DNA of 64,000 bases, taken from NCBI GenBank assembly GCA_963422465.1, contig OY730170.1:3758379-3822378 (forward strand), in the 5' to 3' direction. Of the stretch, positions 44,337-55,014 are shown one piece after another. This stretch comes from Lichina pygmaea. Taxonomy: Eukaryota; Ascomycota; Lichinomycetes; Lichinales; Lichinaceae. Positions within the stretch are counted from its first letter, which is position 1. Each line of letters starts with the position of its first letter. The notes beneath the pieces are model-generated. The model did no database searches, was not told where the DNA came from, and saw only the letters and a program-made list of their open reading frames with translations. The position numbers and the translations under genes were made by a program.

Positions 44337-46586
44337 TATCTTATAAATCCAAGATCGGGATTGGTACGATAACAGGCAGGTCTGATATCGCTCAGCTATG
44401 ACGGGATGAAAAAATAAGTATGCGTGTAAAAGTAGTTGGGCGCGCTGGTGCTCTCGGGTTCACGTCTCCAGCTCTGCGACGTGATGACGTAAATACCACG
44501 CACGTACTTCCGTGCGCTCGGCCCCATTCTCTCCAGCGACGGACCGACCACAAGGCACCTTCCTAATTGCGGCCTTAGTGGGTGGGTACGTACGTAAAGT
44601 ACGGACCGCAAGGCCACCCCAACTTCATCTCCCAGCCGGCGGCGCAGTAAGGGAATTCAGCTGCGCACACGGAAGAGCTAGGACGAAAACACGTGACCTC
44701 AGTCGGCTTCGGTACAACCTCGGGCGAATGCTGCGGGAGCCTCGCGAAGAAAGCTGAACACGATACGAGCACTGAGCCGCTCGTCACGTGGTTGTTCCAA
44801 GGGCTGAAGATTGTGCGCAGGGCTGAATCTCAGGTTCGGCTGGAGGCCGTTGGGCTGACTCTGTTACTAAGCAACACGCTACTATTAAGCGTTCGGTTCT
44901 GTGGCTGACGGCCACCAAGCCCCGAAGCGGCTGGCTGGTCGTGCGCTAACCTGGCCCGCACTAGCGGCAAGTGAGCCAGCCGCCAGAACCGAACGAAGGG
45001 GCCTTAGTCGCAACAGCCGCCGTCGAGGACGTGGCTTCGACCCTGGGTCGTCGCCGACGACAGGCTGTTGGTTCTCGTCGTTGGCCAAGACAGCTCCCCC
45101 GCCCCCGCGAAGCGCCGTTGCCGGTATCCTTGCACAACTCAATTCCGCGGCAGTCGCGCGTCTTCCTACGGAGACTGCTGACGCGGCAGGAGCAGCAGGT
45201 GGCGACGAGACGGCGGTCTTCGACGTCGAAGGAAGGGGCTTAGGCCTCCCAACATGGCCGCATCGCTCGAGGGGGACCAGACTCGAGAGGCCCGGCGTCA
45301 AGGTCGACGGACATGGTGACGCGGCAAGTCGAGGACTCAGCCGGCGGTTGCCTGCCTCGGTCGTCGTCAACGACGTCGACGATCGGCAGTCGTCTGCCGT
45401 TCGCTTCGCTACCGTATGACTCGTCGCTCGTGCATACGGCGGAAGGCACCCCGTTGATTATTGGTCGAGTCGGAACTGAAAGGACGCTCTATCAGAACTG
45501 CTGCACCTCGTCTGCGGTGTCGTTCGCCAAGGCGCCGTTGCGCCAATTCTGGTCAATCTCCCGTCAGTTGCGACGCTCTATTGGACCCGAGCTTGACTCA
45601 GCAACGCATTCGGCTGTGCATCGAGCCGGGTATACGACGTGTCTTGCGAGTACAGTATAACGGTAGCAGAGTACGAAGTACGTAAGGTACCGTACGTATG
45701 TACGTACGTACGGGTTGAAATCATACAAAAGACCAAAAAAACTCAATAGCTATGAAAGGGTCGGTGACTCAACAGACCGATGATCGTACCAGGCTTGGTT
45801 ATTGCTTATTGGTATTCCTACTCCATTCTAGTGCTAGTTATCTAGACTATGCTGGGTCAGCTATGAAAATTAAGCAAGGAAAACCCTAGGCCTGCTAGGG
45901 TGAAAAACCTCCTTCTGCAGTGCCTGGCCAGCACTACTATCCTGTCGAGATGCTGTAGAACATGGGGGGTGGCTGGCTAGCAGCCAGCTTCCAGCTGCTC
46001 CTGAGCCCAGGAGAACTGGGGGAGGATGCCTTGTCGGAGGATCCACGCTGTGAGGGCGGCGGCAGGCCGTGGTCGTACCAGGCTTACACTATACAGTATT
46101 CGCATACAGTATGACCTTGGGGGGGTGCCGGCGACGGATCGGGTAAGTCACTGTCAGCCCAGCCAATGGTGCGCCCGGCGCCGGGACCAACACATGATTC
46201 CTCCGACAAGCACTTTTGTCGCGTCCCTCGTGTCTCGCCGGGACCCCGAAATAAGTTTTTGCGGCGACGGCGACGGCGATGGGGGGACGGGGAAGCAATC
46301 GGCGAATTGATGGCCGCCTGCGCTAGGCGGGAATCGGCCGGGGGAACCGGCCGTCAGGTTCCCACCGACCCCTGCACGGCGGGTGGTAATGGTGGGGTGC
46401 ATTGTTGACTGATTTTCCAGTCACGGGCGGGGCGCATGACGGAAGCCTGGCCGACACGGCCACCACCACCACTACCGTCACCTTCACCCTCACCGACCAT
46501 GATCGCAGCGATGCCCGGCTATAAAGAAGCCGCCCTCGCCCGGATGCTGCAGCTCATCAGCCAGTCCACCACCACAACAACAACAA

Positions 46587-46620
<34 letters not shown>

Positions 46621-46782
46621 GAAGCAGCGGAACACCCGCAACAGTACCAATTGCCCCGTCGCCGACAGCAATCACCCTCGTCGGCACCAGCAACGGTGTC
46701 GCACTCGACGCCGGACCCGGTCGCAACGGTCCCGCACAACATCGTCGTCGCCAGTCCGCGCGCTCCCAGCCGGACCGACAGG
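44337..46782. other. Long spacer without a convincing gene
   Basis: A GC-rich part (44900-45420) is open on both strands but shows no domain. 45655-45720 is full of TACGTAC words. 45730-46020 is AT-richer and may be an old repeat remnant. 46561-46620 is a CAA/ATC trinucleotide tract just upstream of the next gene. A frame from 46499 (MIAAMPGYKEAALARMLQLI) could be a 5' exon of that gene. Confidence 0.5.
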
Positions 46783-47436
46783 ATGCCGTCCTTCCCACGT
46801 CACGTCGCCTTCGACCCCAACGAGTCCGTCTCGCGCCCGGCCAGCCAGGACGAGCTGCAGGCCGTCTACAACTACGCCCGCCACGCCTCGCACTGCGACC
46901 GCTGCGCCGATCCCTACCGCGTGCACCTCGCCGGCAAGACCCTGTGCGATCGCGGCCATCACTACGCCCGCCACGTGGCCAAGCACCTCTACCTGCAGCG
47001 CGGCCGGCCGTGCTCGACCGTCGACGGCCACGACTACCGGTACGTCGAGGTCGAGATCCCGGTCGGGTGCGACGTCGTGCGCGGGCTCCTGAAGGCCGTC
47101 GAGCACGGCCTGCGTCTGCGCCGATCGAAGCAATCGCCGTCGGCGGCCGCCATCGTCAGCCACGACCGGACCTACCTCGTCCAGCCGCGCCGCGCCGAGA
47201 CCGTCCGGGCCAAGGAGAGCCGGCCGAAGGACAGCCGGTCCAGGGTCGAGATTGTCGAACCGCCGCGAGGCGGCTACCACGACACCAAGGTCGTCTACCT
47301 CAACCGTGACGGCTCACCGTACCGGCCCTCGCTGCTCGGAGCCGAGGGCGACTACGAGGCCGACGACAGCCGCATCGTCTACGCCAGCCCGCGATCGACC
47401 TCGTACCGTCACGGGCAGGAGGAGCTCTACCGGTGA
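46783..47436 (+). CDS. Unknown protein with a Cys/His-containing N-terminal half
   Basis: 217 codons from ATG at 46783 (MPSFPRHVAFDPNESVSRPA) to TGA at 47434-47436. Residues 30-75 hold a possible metal-binding arrangement, HCDRCADPYRVHLAGKTLCD, followed by GHHYARHVAKHLY. A well-conserved-looking EVEIPVGCDVVRGLLKAVEH follows. The C-terminal half is basic and low-complexity. The frame stays open upstream to about 46525 without an ATG. A frame starting MIAAMPGYKEAALARMLQLI at 46499, in another phase, may be the true N-terminus joined across an intron or across the trinucleotide tract. I do not recognise a named family. GC-rich third positions and strong codon bias support real coding. Confidence 0.7.
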   Translation: MPSFPRHVAFDPNESVSRPASQDELQAVYNYARHASHCDRCADPYRVHLAGKTLCDRGHHYARHVAKHLYLQRGRPCSTVDGHDYRYVEVEIPVGCDVVRGLLKAVEHGLRLRRSKQSPSAAAIVSHDRTYLVQPRRAETVRAKESRPKDSRSRVEIVEPPRGGYHDTKVVYLNRDGSPYRPSLLGAEGDYEADDSRIVYASPRSTSYRHGQEELYR

Positions 47437-50400
47437 ACGTCGAGCGCCGTCTCTGTCTACGATCATCGTCCGCGACACGTCGTCGTCGTCGTCGTCGTCG
47501 TCATCATGGTCACACCTCATCGGGGAGGGAAGCCCATGGTCTGCCGGGGTCTTCGACCACGATACGGTCACCCACCAAGACACCACAAGTACCACCGCCA
47601 CCACTGGCCGGCCATTGTCCCTGCACAGCACCGCACAGCAGCCCTCGTCATGATGTGCTTCCGCGTCCCCTCGATCCCGAGCCGAGGTTGAGCCCTTGCG
47701 GCTCCCTCGCGCCCTGCCATCTTTCGGCATCATCGTCGACGTCTCACGCAGGACAAAAAAAAAGGGGAGGGGGGGGGGGGGGTTGGGAAGATGATTCCTT
47801 CGACGAGTGTCTTTTGCTCGTCCCATCCTTTTTCTGTGCGGCAGCAGTTTATTCTGTCTGTCCGTCTGTCTGGTCGTACTGAGTCGGGATGTTCGTCCTC
47901 GGGCGTCCAGCTTTCAGAGGGCTCATCCTTTCAAGCGCTCTCGTCGTCGAAGGACGATGAAGCATGAGGTTCGGAAGGGAGAATTGGAAGTGGAAGTGGA
48001 AGTGTGTTCTTTCCAGGGAGGAGTCTCGTACGAAGGCTACTCCTATGAGCTTTCGAGGCTGGATTGGTTGACGAGGAAAGGAAGAAAGGAAGAGAAGAAA
48101 AGGAGGAAGCAAGTCGACTTCTTGTCTATCTATCTATCTTTCCGTCCGCAAGTCGAGATGTCTTCCACTCGTTGCCACGACAAGCTGCACCACTACATAC
48201 TCGGACGAGTACGTACTCAAGCGCGCCACGGTACGGACCGTTGCGTCCTATGAAGTTCTGAACGCAACATAAGTTATCAAGCGCCTCGAATTGTAATCTG
48301 CACCTTGAGCCTTCTTGGACTTTTACCGGGAAGAATCTGATGCACCAGCACAAGTCCTGAGCACGGCCAACTGCAAAGCGCTGTGCAAGGATAGCTTGGG
48401 ATTTTTGACTCGTGAAGTTAGGAGCGCAAGTACAGATGGCGTAACATGCTTGTACAGTATTTTAGGGAGTAGAGTTACCTCAGTACGTAGGAGTACGGAG
48501 GTACGGAAGGTACGTTCTCAACTGGAGCTTAAGTAAGCATTTGCGGCAGTACATACGACTAGGTACCGTGCCCTGTACTGTACTCGTACGGTACAATCGG
48601 CAAACTGATTGCAGAGGGCCACAACCCTACTGGTGCTGCATTTGGTATCTACGTGCCCGTGGTATGCTCTACTCCACGGGCGGTAGGGCTGGTGTAAAGA
48701 CTTGGGTGTGTTTCGCCGGTGGTGGGTCTTCACTGCTCTACCTCCTGCTCCTTCCCTACGCTGGTACCAGCTACGGAAGCACTACATCATGTGCTTCACG
48801 CCTACATGCTGCCGTACATCCACTGGGTATCTCGCAGCTACCTGATACGTGAACTGTCCATCGAATGTCCATCAGCTGCCCATTGACTGCCTACCACCCG
48901 CTAATGCAGTCTTTCCCAACAGGCATCTTCCAATCTCGACCTCATCTCCCACCTCGTCACCACCAGCCACACTCCGGGAGCCAACGACAAGCCTTTGAGT
49001 GGTAAAGAGTCCTTTCGGAGTCGCACTTTCTTTGCGCTGCTGCTGCTCCGCGACGACCGAGTAGGAGATAGGGGAGGTGCTCTGGGCAGCTATATCGCCG
49101 ACAAACGACGCCGTCGATCCACGCTGCTGCTGTGCGACGACTGCCCTGGACGCACGACGCACACTGGATATCTGATCCGCCGACGAGCGACGTGGCCAGC
49201 GCAAGTGAACGGCATAGTTCTGCAGCCGCTTGGGACTTCTCTCACACACGACGACTTCTACGCTGTGCGATAGAACAAGGCGTGTCTTTCTGCCGAGCCA
49301 TTTGCTTCGGCCCGGTCCAGCCCAGCATCTCCCGGACATCTTTGTCGTCATCATTCGTCATCCGCCGCAAACCGATCCTCCCTGTTTTGACGATCTTGCA
49401 TGACGCTCTCTTGTTAGGCTCAGACGAAGAGACAGAAGGGAGCGAGGGAGAGAGAGGGGGAAGCATGGCGAAGAAAGGTAGGTCTCCCCTTGTGTCCGTT
49501 TTGTTTCTGCTATGAATTGTGTGAGTTGAAGCAGCTGGGATGTTTCATCGACCTTTCCAACTCGATGCTTCCCAATAACTGTACCATCCACATTCTACCC
49601 ATCCAATGCCCGCGCCGCTCCATCTCCTCCTTGAAAGTCAAGTCCAGCGTCAGCGTCGCATCGTCTGAAGCCACAATCTCTTCCTCCACTGCCCCATCTA
49701 TCGATGCCGTCCCAAAGAATCCGTGTGACCCGCGAGGAAGAAGACTGGACACTGACCAACCAACCAAACAGCCAAATCACGTACCATCGCCGTCCGTCTC
49801 GTCTCGATGGCTCTGACGGGCTATTACCGCACCTTGGTCCGACCGCGACAACACCGACCTCTGTCGATGATGAAGTACGATCCTGTTGGTACGTGTCCAA
49901 GTCGCCTGTCCAGGGCGTGCTTTGCTATGCGTCATCTATTTTTTCTTTGTGTGTGTGTGTGTGTGTGTGTGTGTGGTGGGGGGAAAGGGCGGGCAGCTTC
50001 TATTTCTTTCGAAGACGAAGAGAGCCACTCCTCCCTCCCCCCATCTCTCCTCGTTCAAATGGTCTCTTTCAAATCAGGCCACAGACATGGCTAGAAAAAC
50101 CAAGAGAACCCCTCTCCCCTCCCTCCCTGCCCATGTGAAACATAACAACCAAAGAGACTCGACCAACTGACTCGATGCCTGCACAGTCCGCAAAAAAGTG
50201 CTCTTCCTCGAACAGAAACGGGGCACGTATTGAACTTTGGAGCATGGCGCACCTCTTCATGTCATTTCATTTTATCTTTCGCGTTCTTGACTTTAGTTTG
50301 TTGGCTTCAGTTCAGTTGGGGCAAGTGGAGAGCCAAGTATTGGTGGAGTGCAGTGAGTAGAGAGCAACGGGCACAGAGCATTGATGGAGAGCATTGATGG

Positions 50401-51051
50401 AGAGCATTGGTGGAGATTATTGGTGGAGATTATTGGTGGAGATTATTGGTGGAGAGCATTGGTGGAGAGCAATGGTAGAGAGCATTGGTGAAGAACAATG
50501 GTAGAGAGCAACGGTAGAGAGCAACGGTAGAGGGCATGTCACGGACCATGTATTCACGACTTGGGTAACTTGGTCCTGGCTCTATCTCGTCATCAACGCT
50601 CTAGATATCATCGCCATCACCCATTCCATCTAGTCACAGGCACCCTCTATATCGTCACCACCACCACGAGCACCACCACGAGCACCACCACCACCACGAG
50701 CCCCTCCATCTTCCAACAACTCGGCCACACTCCCAATCCTCACCTGCTCCGTACAGAGGCATGTACCACTCATCCATCTATCCAAATGCATTCCCATCGA
50801 GGACTGCCCGGTTGTTCCTTGCTCTTCCTGCTCCCTACTTCACCTCCATCCTTCTCTTCCTCCTGGTCCTCCTCTCCTTGTCCTCCTTCGATTTTGTAAC
50901 TTGATCAGTCAATCGGTGCATCATAATCTCTCTCTCTCTCTAGATCCCCTTCTGTTTTTCCTTCCCCCCCCCCCCCCCCCCCCCCCTCTTTCCATCACCC
51001 CGGGGCTACTTCCCGCCATCTCTCACTCACTCACCCACGCTAACGCTACTA
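47437..51051. other. 3.6-kb spacer with low-complexity sequence
   Basis: I find no convincing gene. It contains a G-run (about 47765-47783), a CTAT run (48127-48140), a GTAC-rich stretch (48550-48600), (GT)n at 49949-49975, ACC/ACG triplets at 50655-50705, a 15-bp minisatellite (50375-50532) and a C-run of about 25 (50964-50988). Several ORFs of 100-160 codons occur but overlap on both strands and show no domain. A multi-exon gene cannot be excluded around 49400-49900. Confidence 0.5.
50375..50532. repeat. 15-bp minisatellite
   Basis: About ten tandem units of the type GGTGGAGAGCATT/GGTGGAGATTATT with point variants, grading into GGTAGAGAGCAAC at the right end. Confidence 0.9.
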
Positions 51052-52598
51052 CTACTTCCCATCCCGAAACTCGTCCATAAACTCGGCGTGGAACTTGGTG
51101 ATGCGGCCGATCCAGTCGGTGCCCGGGGCCAAGAAAGTGGTTCTAAAGTGATATGTGCCGTCCTTCTGGCCGAAGCCGGAGCCGGGCACGAGACAGACGC
51201 CGGTGGCGTCGAGCAGCCGAGAGGTGTAGTACTCGTCCGGCCGACGAGGAGCGGGGAGACCGGCGGCGGTCGTCTCGGAGCCGGCCTGGGCGACGGCGCG
51301 CGCGGGCAGGTGGATGGTCGGGAAGAGGTACATGGACCCCTGCGGGTCTTGGCACTCGACGCCCTCCATCGTCTTGAAGGCTCGGTGCAGCGCCGTGGCG
51401 CGGTGGCGCAGCCCGTCGAAGATGCCGTCGTACTCTTCGCGGTACTGCGCGTAGCTGGCCTCGCCCTCCCGGGGCGGGTTCACCATCATCTCGACGAGAC
51501 ACTGACCGAGCACGGGCGGGCACAGCATGATGCTCACGAACTTGTACACCTGCGCCGCCACGGCCGGGTCGAAGCCGACGAGCTCAAAGTACCCGCCCCG
51601 GTGCCCGCATTCGCCTACCATGCCCTTGGAGATGCTGTGCAGCGACGCGAGCTCGACGTCGTCGTACGTGCCCGGCGACGCCTTCTGCATGTCCCGCAGC
51701 ACCTTCTTGAACGAGTGGAACTTGCCCGTGAAGACGTTCGTCTGGTAGACTTCGTCCGCGACGACGACGAGACGCTCCGCCGCCGCCAGCTCGACGACGC
51801 CCCTGACGTCTGCCTCCGAGAGGCTGGCCCCGGTCGGGTTGCCCGGGTTGATCACGACGATGGCCCGCACGTCCGTCCCGTCGGCCCTGGCCTTGTCCAG
51901 CGCGGACGAGATCTCGCCGATGTCGGTGCCCCACGCCTTGCTCTCGTCGAGGTAGTACGGCACGCAGCGGGCGTTCAGCACCGCCAGCGTCGCCGTGTAC
52001 AGCGGGTACTGCGGCATGGGCACGAGCACTCCACTCTCCGGGCTGGCGCAGATGACGTGCATGAGCGTGTTGACGCCCGACGACGCGCCGGCGCTGAGAA
52101 AGACCGAGTTGTGGTCGGCAGGATAGCCGTCCCGGCCTGTGGGCGGAGCGGTCAGCCTTCCGGTCAGATGAGAAGTAGCTCTCCTCGCGACATACGCTCG
52201 ATGAAGCTGGCGACGCTCTTGCGGATCGCCGGCACGCCCTGGCTCTGGCTATACGCGCCCACGTTGTGGCATTCTTTCAAGAGCCAGCGCGCTCGCTCGA
52301 CGGCGTCCGGCTCGTATCCAAGCCCAGCCAGGACGTCTTCCTTCCCGAGCAGCGGCGGGTACTCGAGCAAGCTAGCCACTTGGCGGAAGAAAGTGATCGG
52401 CTTCTGGTCCAGCTGCTGCGGGTTTCCAATGTTGGCCGACACGACGGTCTCGAACGGCAGCTTTTCACCCTCGGCCAGCCGTCGACGGTACTCTTCGGCG
52501 CGGATGGCCAGTTCGCCGCGGACCGCATACTTTGCTGTCTTGACATGGGGGTTGATGTTGTCGACGTTGAGCCGTCGTCGCGACGTGGTCGACGACAT
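51052..52598 (-). CDS. Alanine aminotransferase (PLP enzyme)
   Basis: Transfers the amino group between alanine and 2-oxoglutarate, giving pyruvate and glutamate. Two exons (52598-52196 and 52136-51052) with a 59-bp intron (GTATGT...CACAG), 495 aa. The junction reads SVASFIERRDGYPADHNSVF, as in the family. The fold-type I motifs are present: NPGNPTGA, VVADEVYQTNVF, HSISKGMVGECGHRGG with the PLP-binding Lys, and FRTTFLAPG carrying the substrate-carboxylate Arg. The GECGxRGGY signature separates alanine aminotransferases from aspartate enzymes. The start MSSTTSRRRLNVDNINPHVK has no obvious presequence, but the frame remains open upstream to 52766, so a mitochondrial form is possible. The region is very GC-rich and long shadow ORFs run antisense. 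Confidence 0.95.
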
Positions 52599-53806
52599 TT
52601 CGCGCCCGGTCGGTCGCTGCGGTGCTGCTCGCGGGATTAACAGTGAAATGTTCTTGTGTCGGGTTTGCGTCCAAGTCCAACGACGGAGTTCTGCCCAGAT
52701 AAAAAAAAGAAAGAGAAAAAGAACATACGCCTGGCTAGTGCGCCGACGCTCTGGCCAGCGACGCACTTTTGAAGATATCTATGACTCCTACTGCCCCCCA
52801 CGTCCGTCCCTGCTCGGGTGTGGGCGACTAGGGCGCGCAGCCCGCGCCAAAAAGTAGTGGCCATCGCGGACCAGCGGAGTGGGCGGTGAGGCGACAGCGG
52901 GCCGAGCACGGAGGCTGCCGGAAACGTATCGATAGCGCAGGCTATCGGCGATAAGACCGTAGGTCTCAGCAGACATGAGGCGTGCCGACGTAGGAGGGCT
53001 CAAGCCGGGACACTTGGAAGGACATGTCTCGCTCAGTCTCTGCTCCTGGGAGGGCCGAGTAAAGGCCAGTGAGGCTAGTTCATATCTTGGTAGGTGAATG
53101 CCGAGTCTTGGGATCCAGGGAAGCGATCCGGCATGTCGTCTATGGGGAAGAGGATGCTGCACTAGAGGCGGATTTAAGCGTAATTGAATTATGACGAGGA
53201 GACTTCCAAGACAGAAAGGAAGACGCTGAGCACAACGGCCAGAAATATCCACGCACGACAAGCCGACTACAATACGGCTACACTCAACTGTGACGGGGCA
53301 CCCCTACAGAGCATGGACAACTTCCTAGGGCAACAAGACAATCAATTGCTCCCTAGTACGTCTCCATCTCAGGGATGAATCCCGCGATGTTTCTAGCTAA
53401 GAAGCGAAATCGCTTTTGGGTGTCTACGGAGCAATATTTTTCCGCTCCGAGGGTTGTTTAGTCATCGACCCCCTGACAACGACGGTTTGTGAAAGAGCTG
53501 CTCCCACGGTATCACGTGATCGTCGTACGTGCGCGATCAGAGTCGAGGCAACGATTCCAAGTCCAGCGCTGTTGAGCGTGGCTTTGATTCCATGCCTGAG
53601 CAACTACAAGCATGAAAACTCTTCTGTTGGTGTGTCGTTCCCCCTCGATGAGATTCGGCGAATGGCTGTACCCATTGCATCAGCCTCCTGTTCAGTACCG
53701 TACCTAGATCTCGCTGGAATTGACAAGTGTGAAACAGGTATCGCAACATAGAAAGCCTTTCTTCTCAAGCGGGGACGGAGGGGCCACAAGATCAGGGTGG
53801 TCCATA
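52599..53806. other. Spacer without a recognised gene
   Basis: 1.2 kb between two minus-strand genes. It holds the promoter and leader of the aminotransferase and no convincing ORF. Confidence 0.6.
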
Positions 53807-54785
53807 TTAGCCCCTCCTATTTTTCCTTCGCTTTGCACCTGCATCGGCTGGATCGCCGCTGATGCTTGGATCCTCGGCCGTCGGATCCTGCGGACCGTCG
53901 ACATTCGTTCTCCGCTTTCTCCCGTCCTTGGGCCTGTGAACATCCTCCTCGATGGTATTCTGCTTGCCTGTGTCGTCGTCGGACTGTCCCTTCTGATCTC
54001 CACCGACCTCGATACCCAATTCAGCTTCCTTGCCTAGCACGTATCCCACCCTCTCCACGTCGCTCGCCGACACCTTCTCCTCCTTATCGTCGGCGTTCAG
54101 TCTTCTGCGCACGGCCTGGACTGCTCCGAAGTACTCTTCGTACGACTTGTTGTCGTACTTGATAGGCTTGTCCCAGATGTCGGCCTTGCCGTCAGAACAC
54201 ATGACCCATCGATAAGCCTCGTCCGAGAAGAATGGCACCGCGACAGGATCGTACACGGACAAGGCAAGAGACGCCGTGGCCGGTCCTATGCCCTTGAGCG
54301 CGCATAGTAACGCGAGGCCGGCGGTGGAAGGCGATTGCTTGTTCTTCGAATGCGCCCTGAAAGCGCCCCGCGTCGTCTCCTCGACCTGCTCGGGTTCGTT
54401 GGCCGACACCAGCTTCATGAGCGTCGGACGAGATTTGCCGTGTTTCCTGCGCCGCGGCAAGATCTGAGCAGAGAGTAACATGCCTGTACGAGGCACGCGG
54501 GTTTGTCTACGGTACCTACAGCTTCCACCGCGTGAGGTGGGTCACTTCCTCCTTCGTCAGCCACGCCCCATCGTGCTCCTTCTTGCGTTGCTCGACCGTC
54601 TCTGGCAGCTCATGCAGCCGCCATTGATCGAGTTGGTCTAGTGTCTGCAGCGCACCACCAGCAGACGAGTCGTTTTTCGAGGTAGACTTGTCCCGCTTGG
54701 ACACCTGAGATATAATGCTGTCGTATCGCTTTAGAACATCAAAGACCCTTGTCCGCGTGATGGTTTGAGCCGAGTTGGCTTCCAT
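53807..54785 (-). CDS. Conserved fungal protein with helix-hairpin-helix-like core, unknown function
   Basis: Two exons (54785-54520 and 54446-53807) with a 73-bp intron, 301 aa. Splicing joins HLTRWKL to KHGKSRPTLMKLV, restoring an unbroken helical segment. The core LALLCALKGIGPATASLALS has the GIGPATA hairpin of HhH DNA-glycosylase/endonuclease III proteins. It is followed by SVYDPVAVPFFSDEAYRWVM, where the Asp/Glu residues stand near the place of a catalytic acid; I see no iron-sulfur cysteines. The C-terminus is acidic and then Lys/Arg-rich (AGAKRRKNRRG), probably nuclear. I know this type as a conserved uncharacterised protein of filamentous fungi. It is divergent from NSE2, with 229 bp between the starts. 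A DNA-related role is plausible but unproven. Confidence 0.8.
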
Positions 54786-55014
54786 GACGAGGACTGACTC
54801 GGCCGAGACCTGAGGATACCCGGACACGCCGGATTGATGGCCATGATACGCTACCGGTACGTACCGTAGCGGGTCACGTGGGACTACCGTCAGGTAGAAG
54901 TTTTTCCGTTCCGGAGCCGAGGCGCGTCTCCCGCGGAGTCGACGCGAGCTCGACTCACGCAGCATCACACAGCAGCCGTGGAGAACAGACAACTCGACAG
55001 CTGCATCAAAGTCG
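54786..55014. promoter_or_regulatory. Short bidirectional promoter
   Basis: 229 bp separate the start codons of the HhH protein gene and NSE2. It contains CGGTACGTACCG (about 54855) and TCACGTGG (about 54873), an E-box-like CACGTG. The short distance makes shared regulation likely. Confidence 0.55.

Noticed and set aside
44885-45419. Overlapping 161- and 172-codon ORFs on both strands
   Set aside because: Open on both strands through base composition. No domain, no splice support and no similarity I recognise.
49465-50200. Possible small ribosomal-protein-like gene starting ATGGCGAAGAAAG with a GTAGGT donor
   Set aside because: I could not find a downstream exon that gives a recognisable protein.
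51088-52857. 589-codon plus-strand ORF opposite alanine aminotransferase
   Set aside because: It is the shadow of a GC-rich gene with strong codon bias. Its product is Arg/Gly/Ala low-complexity and lacks any domain.
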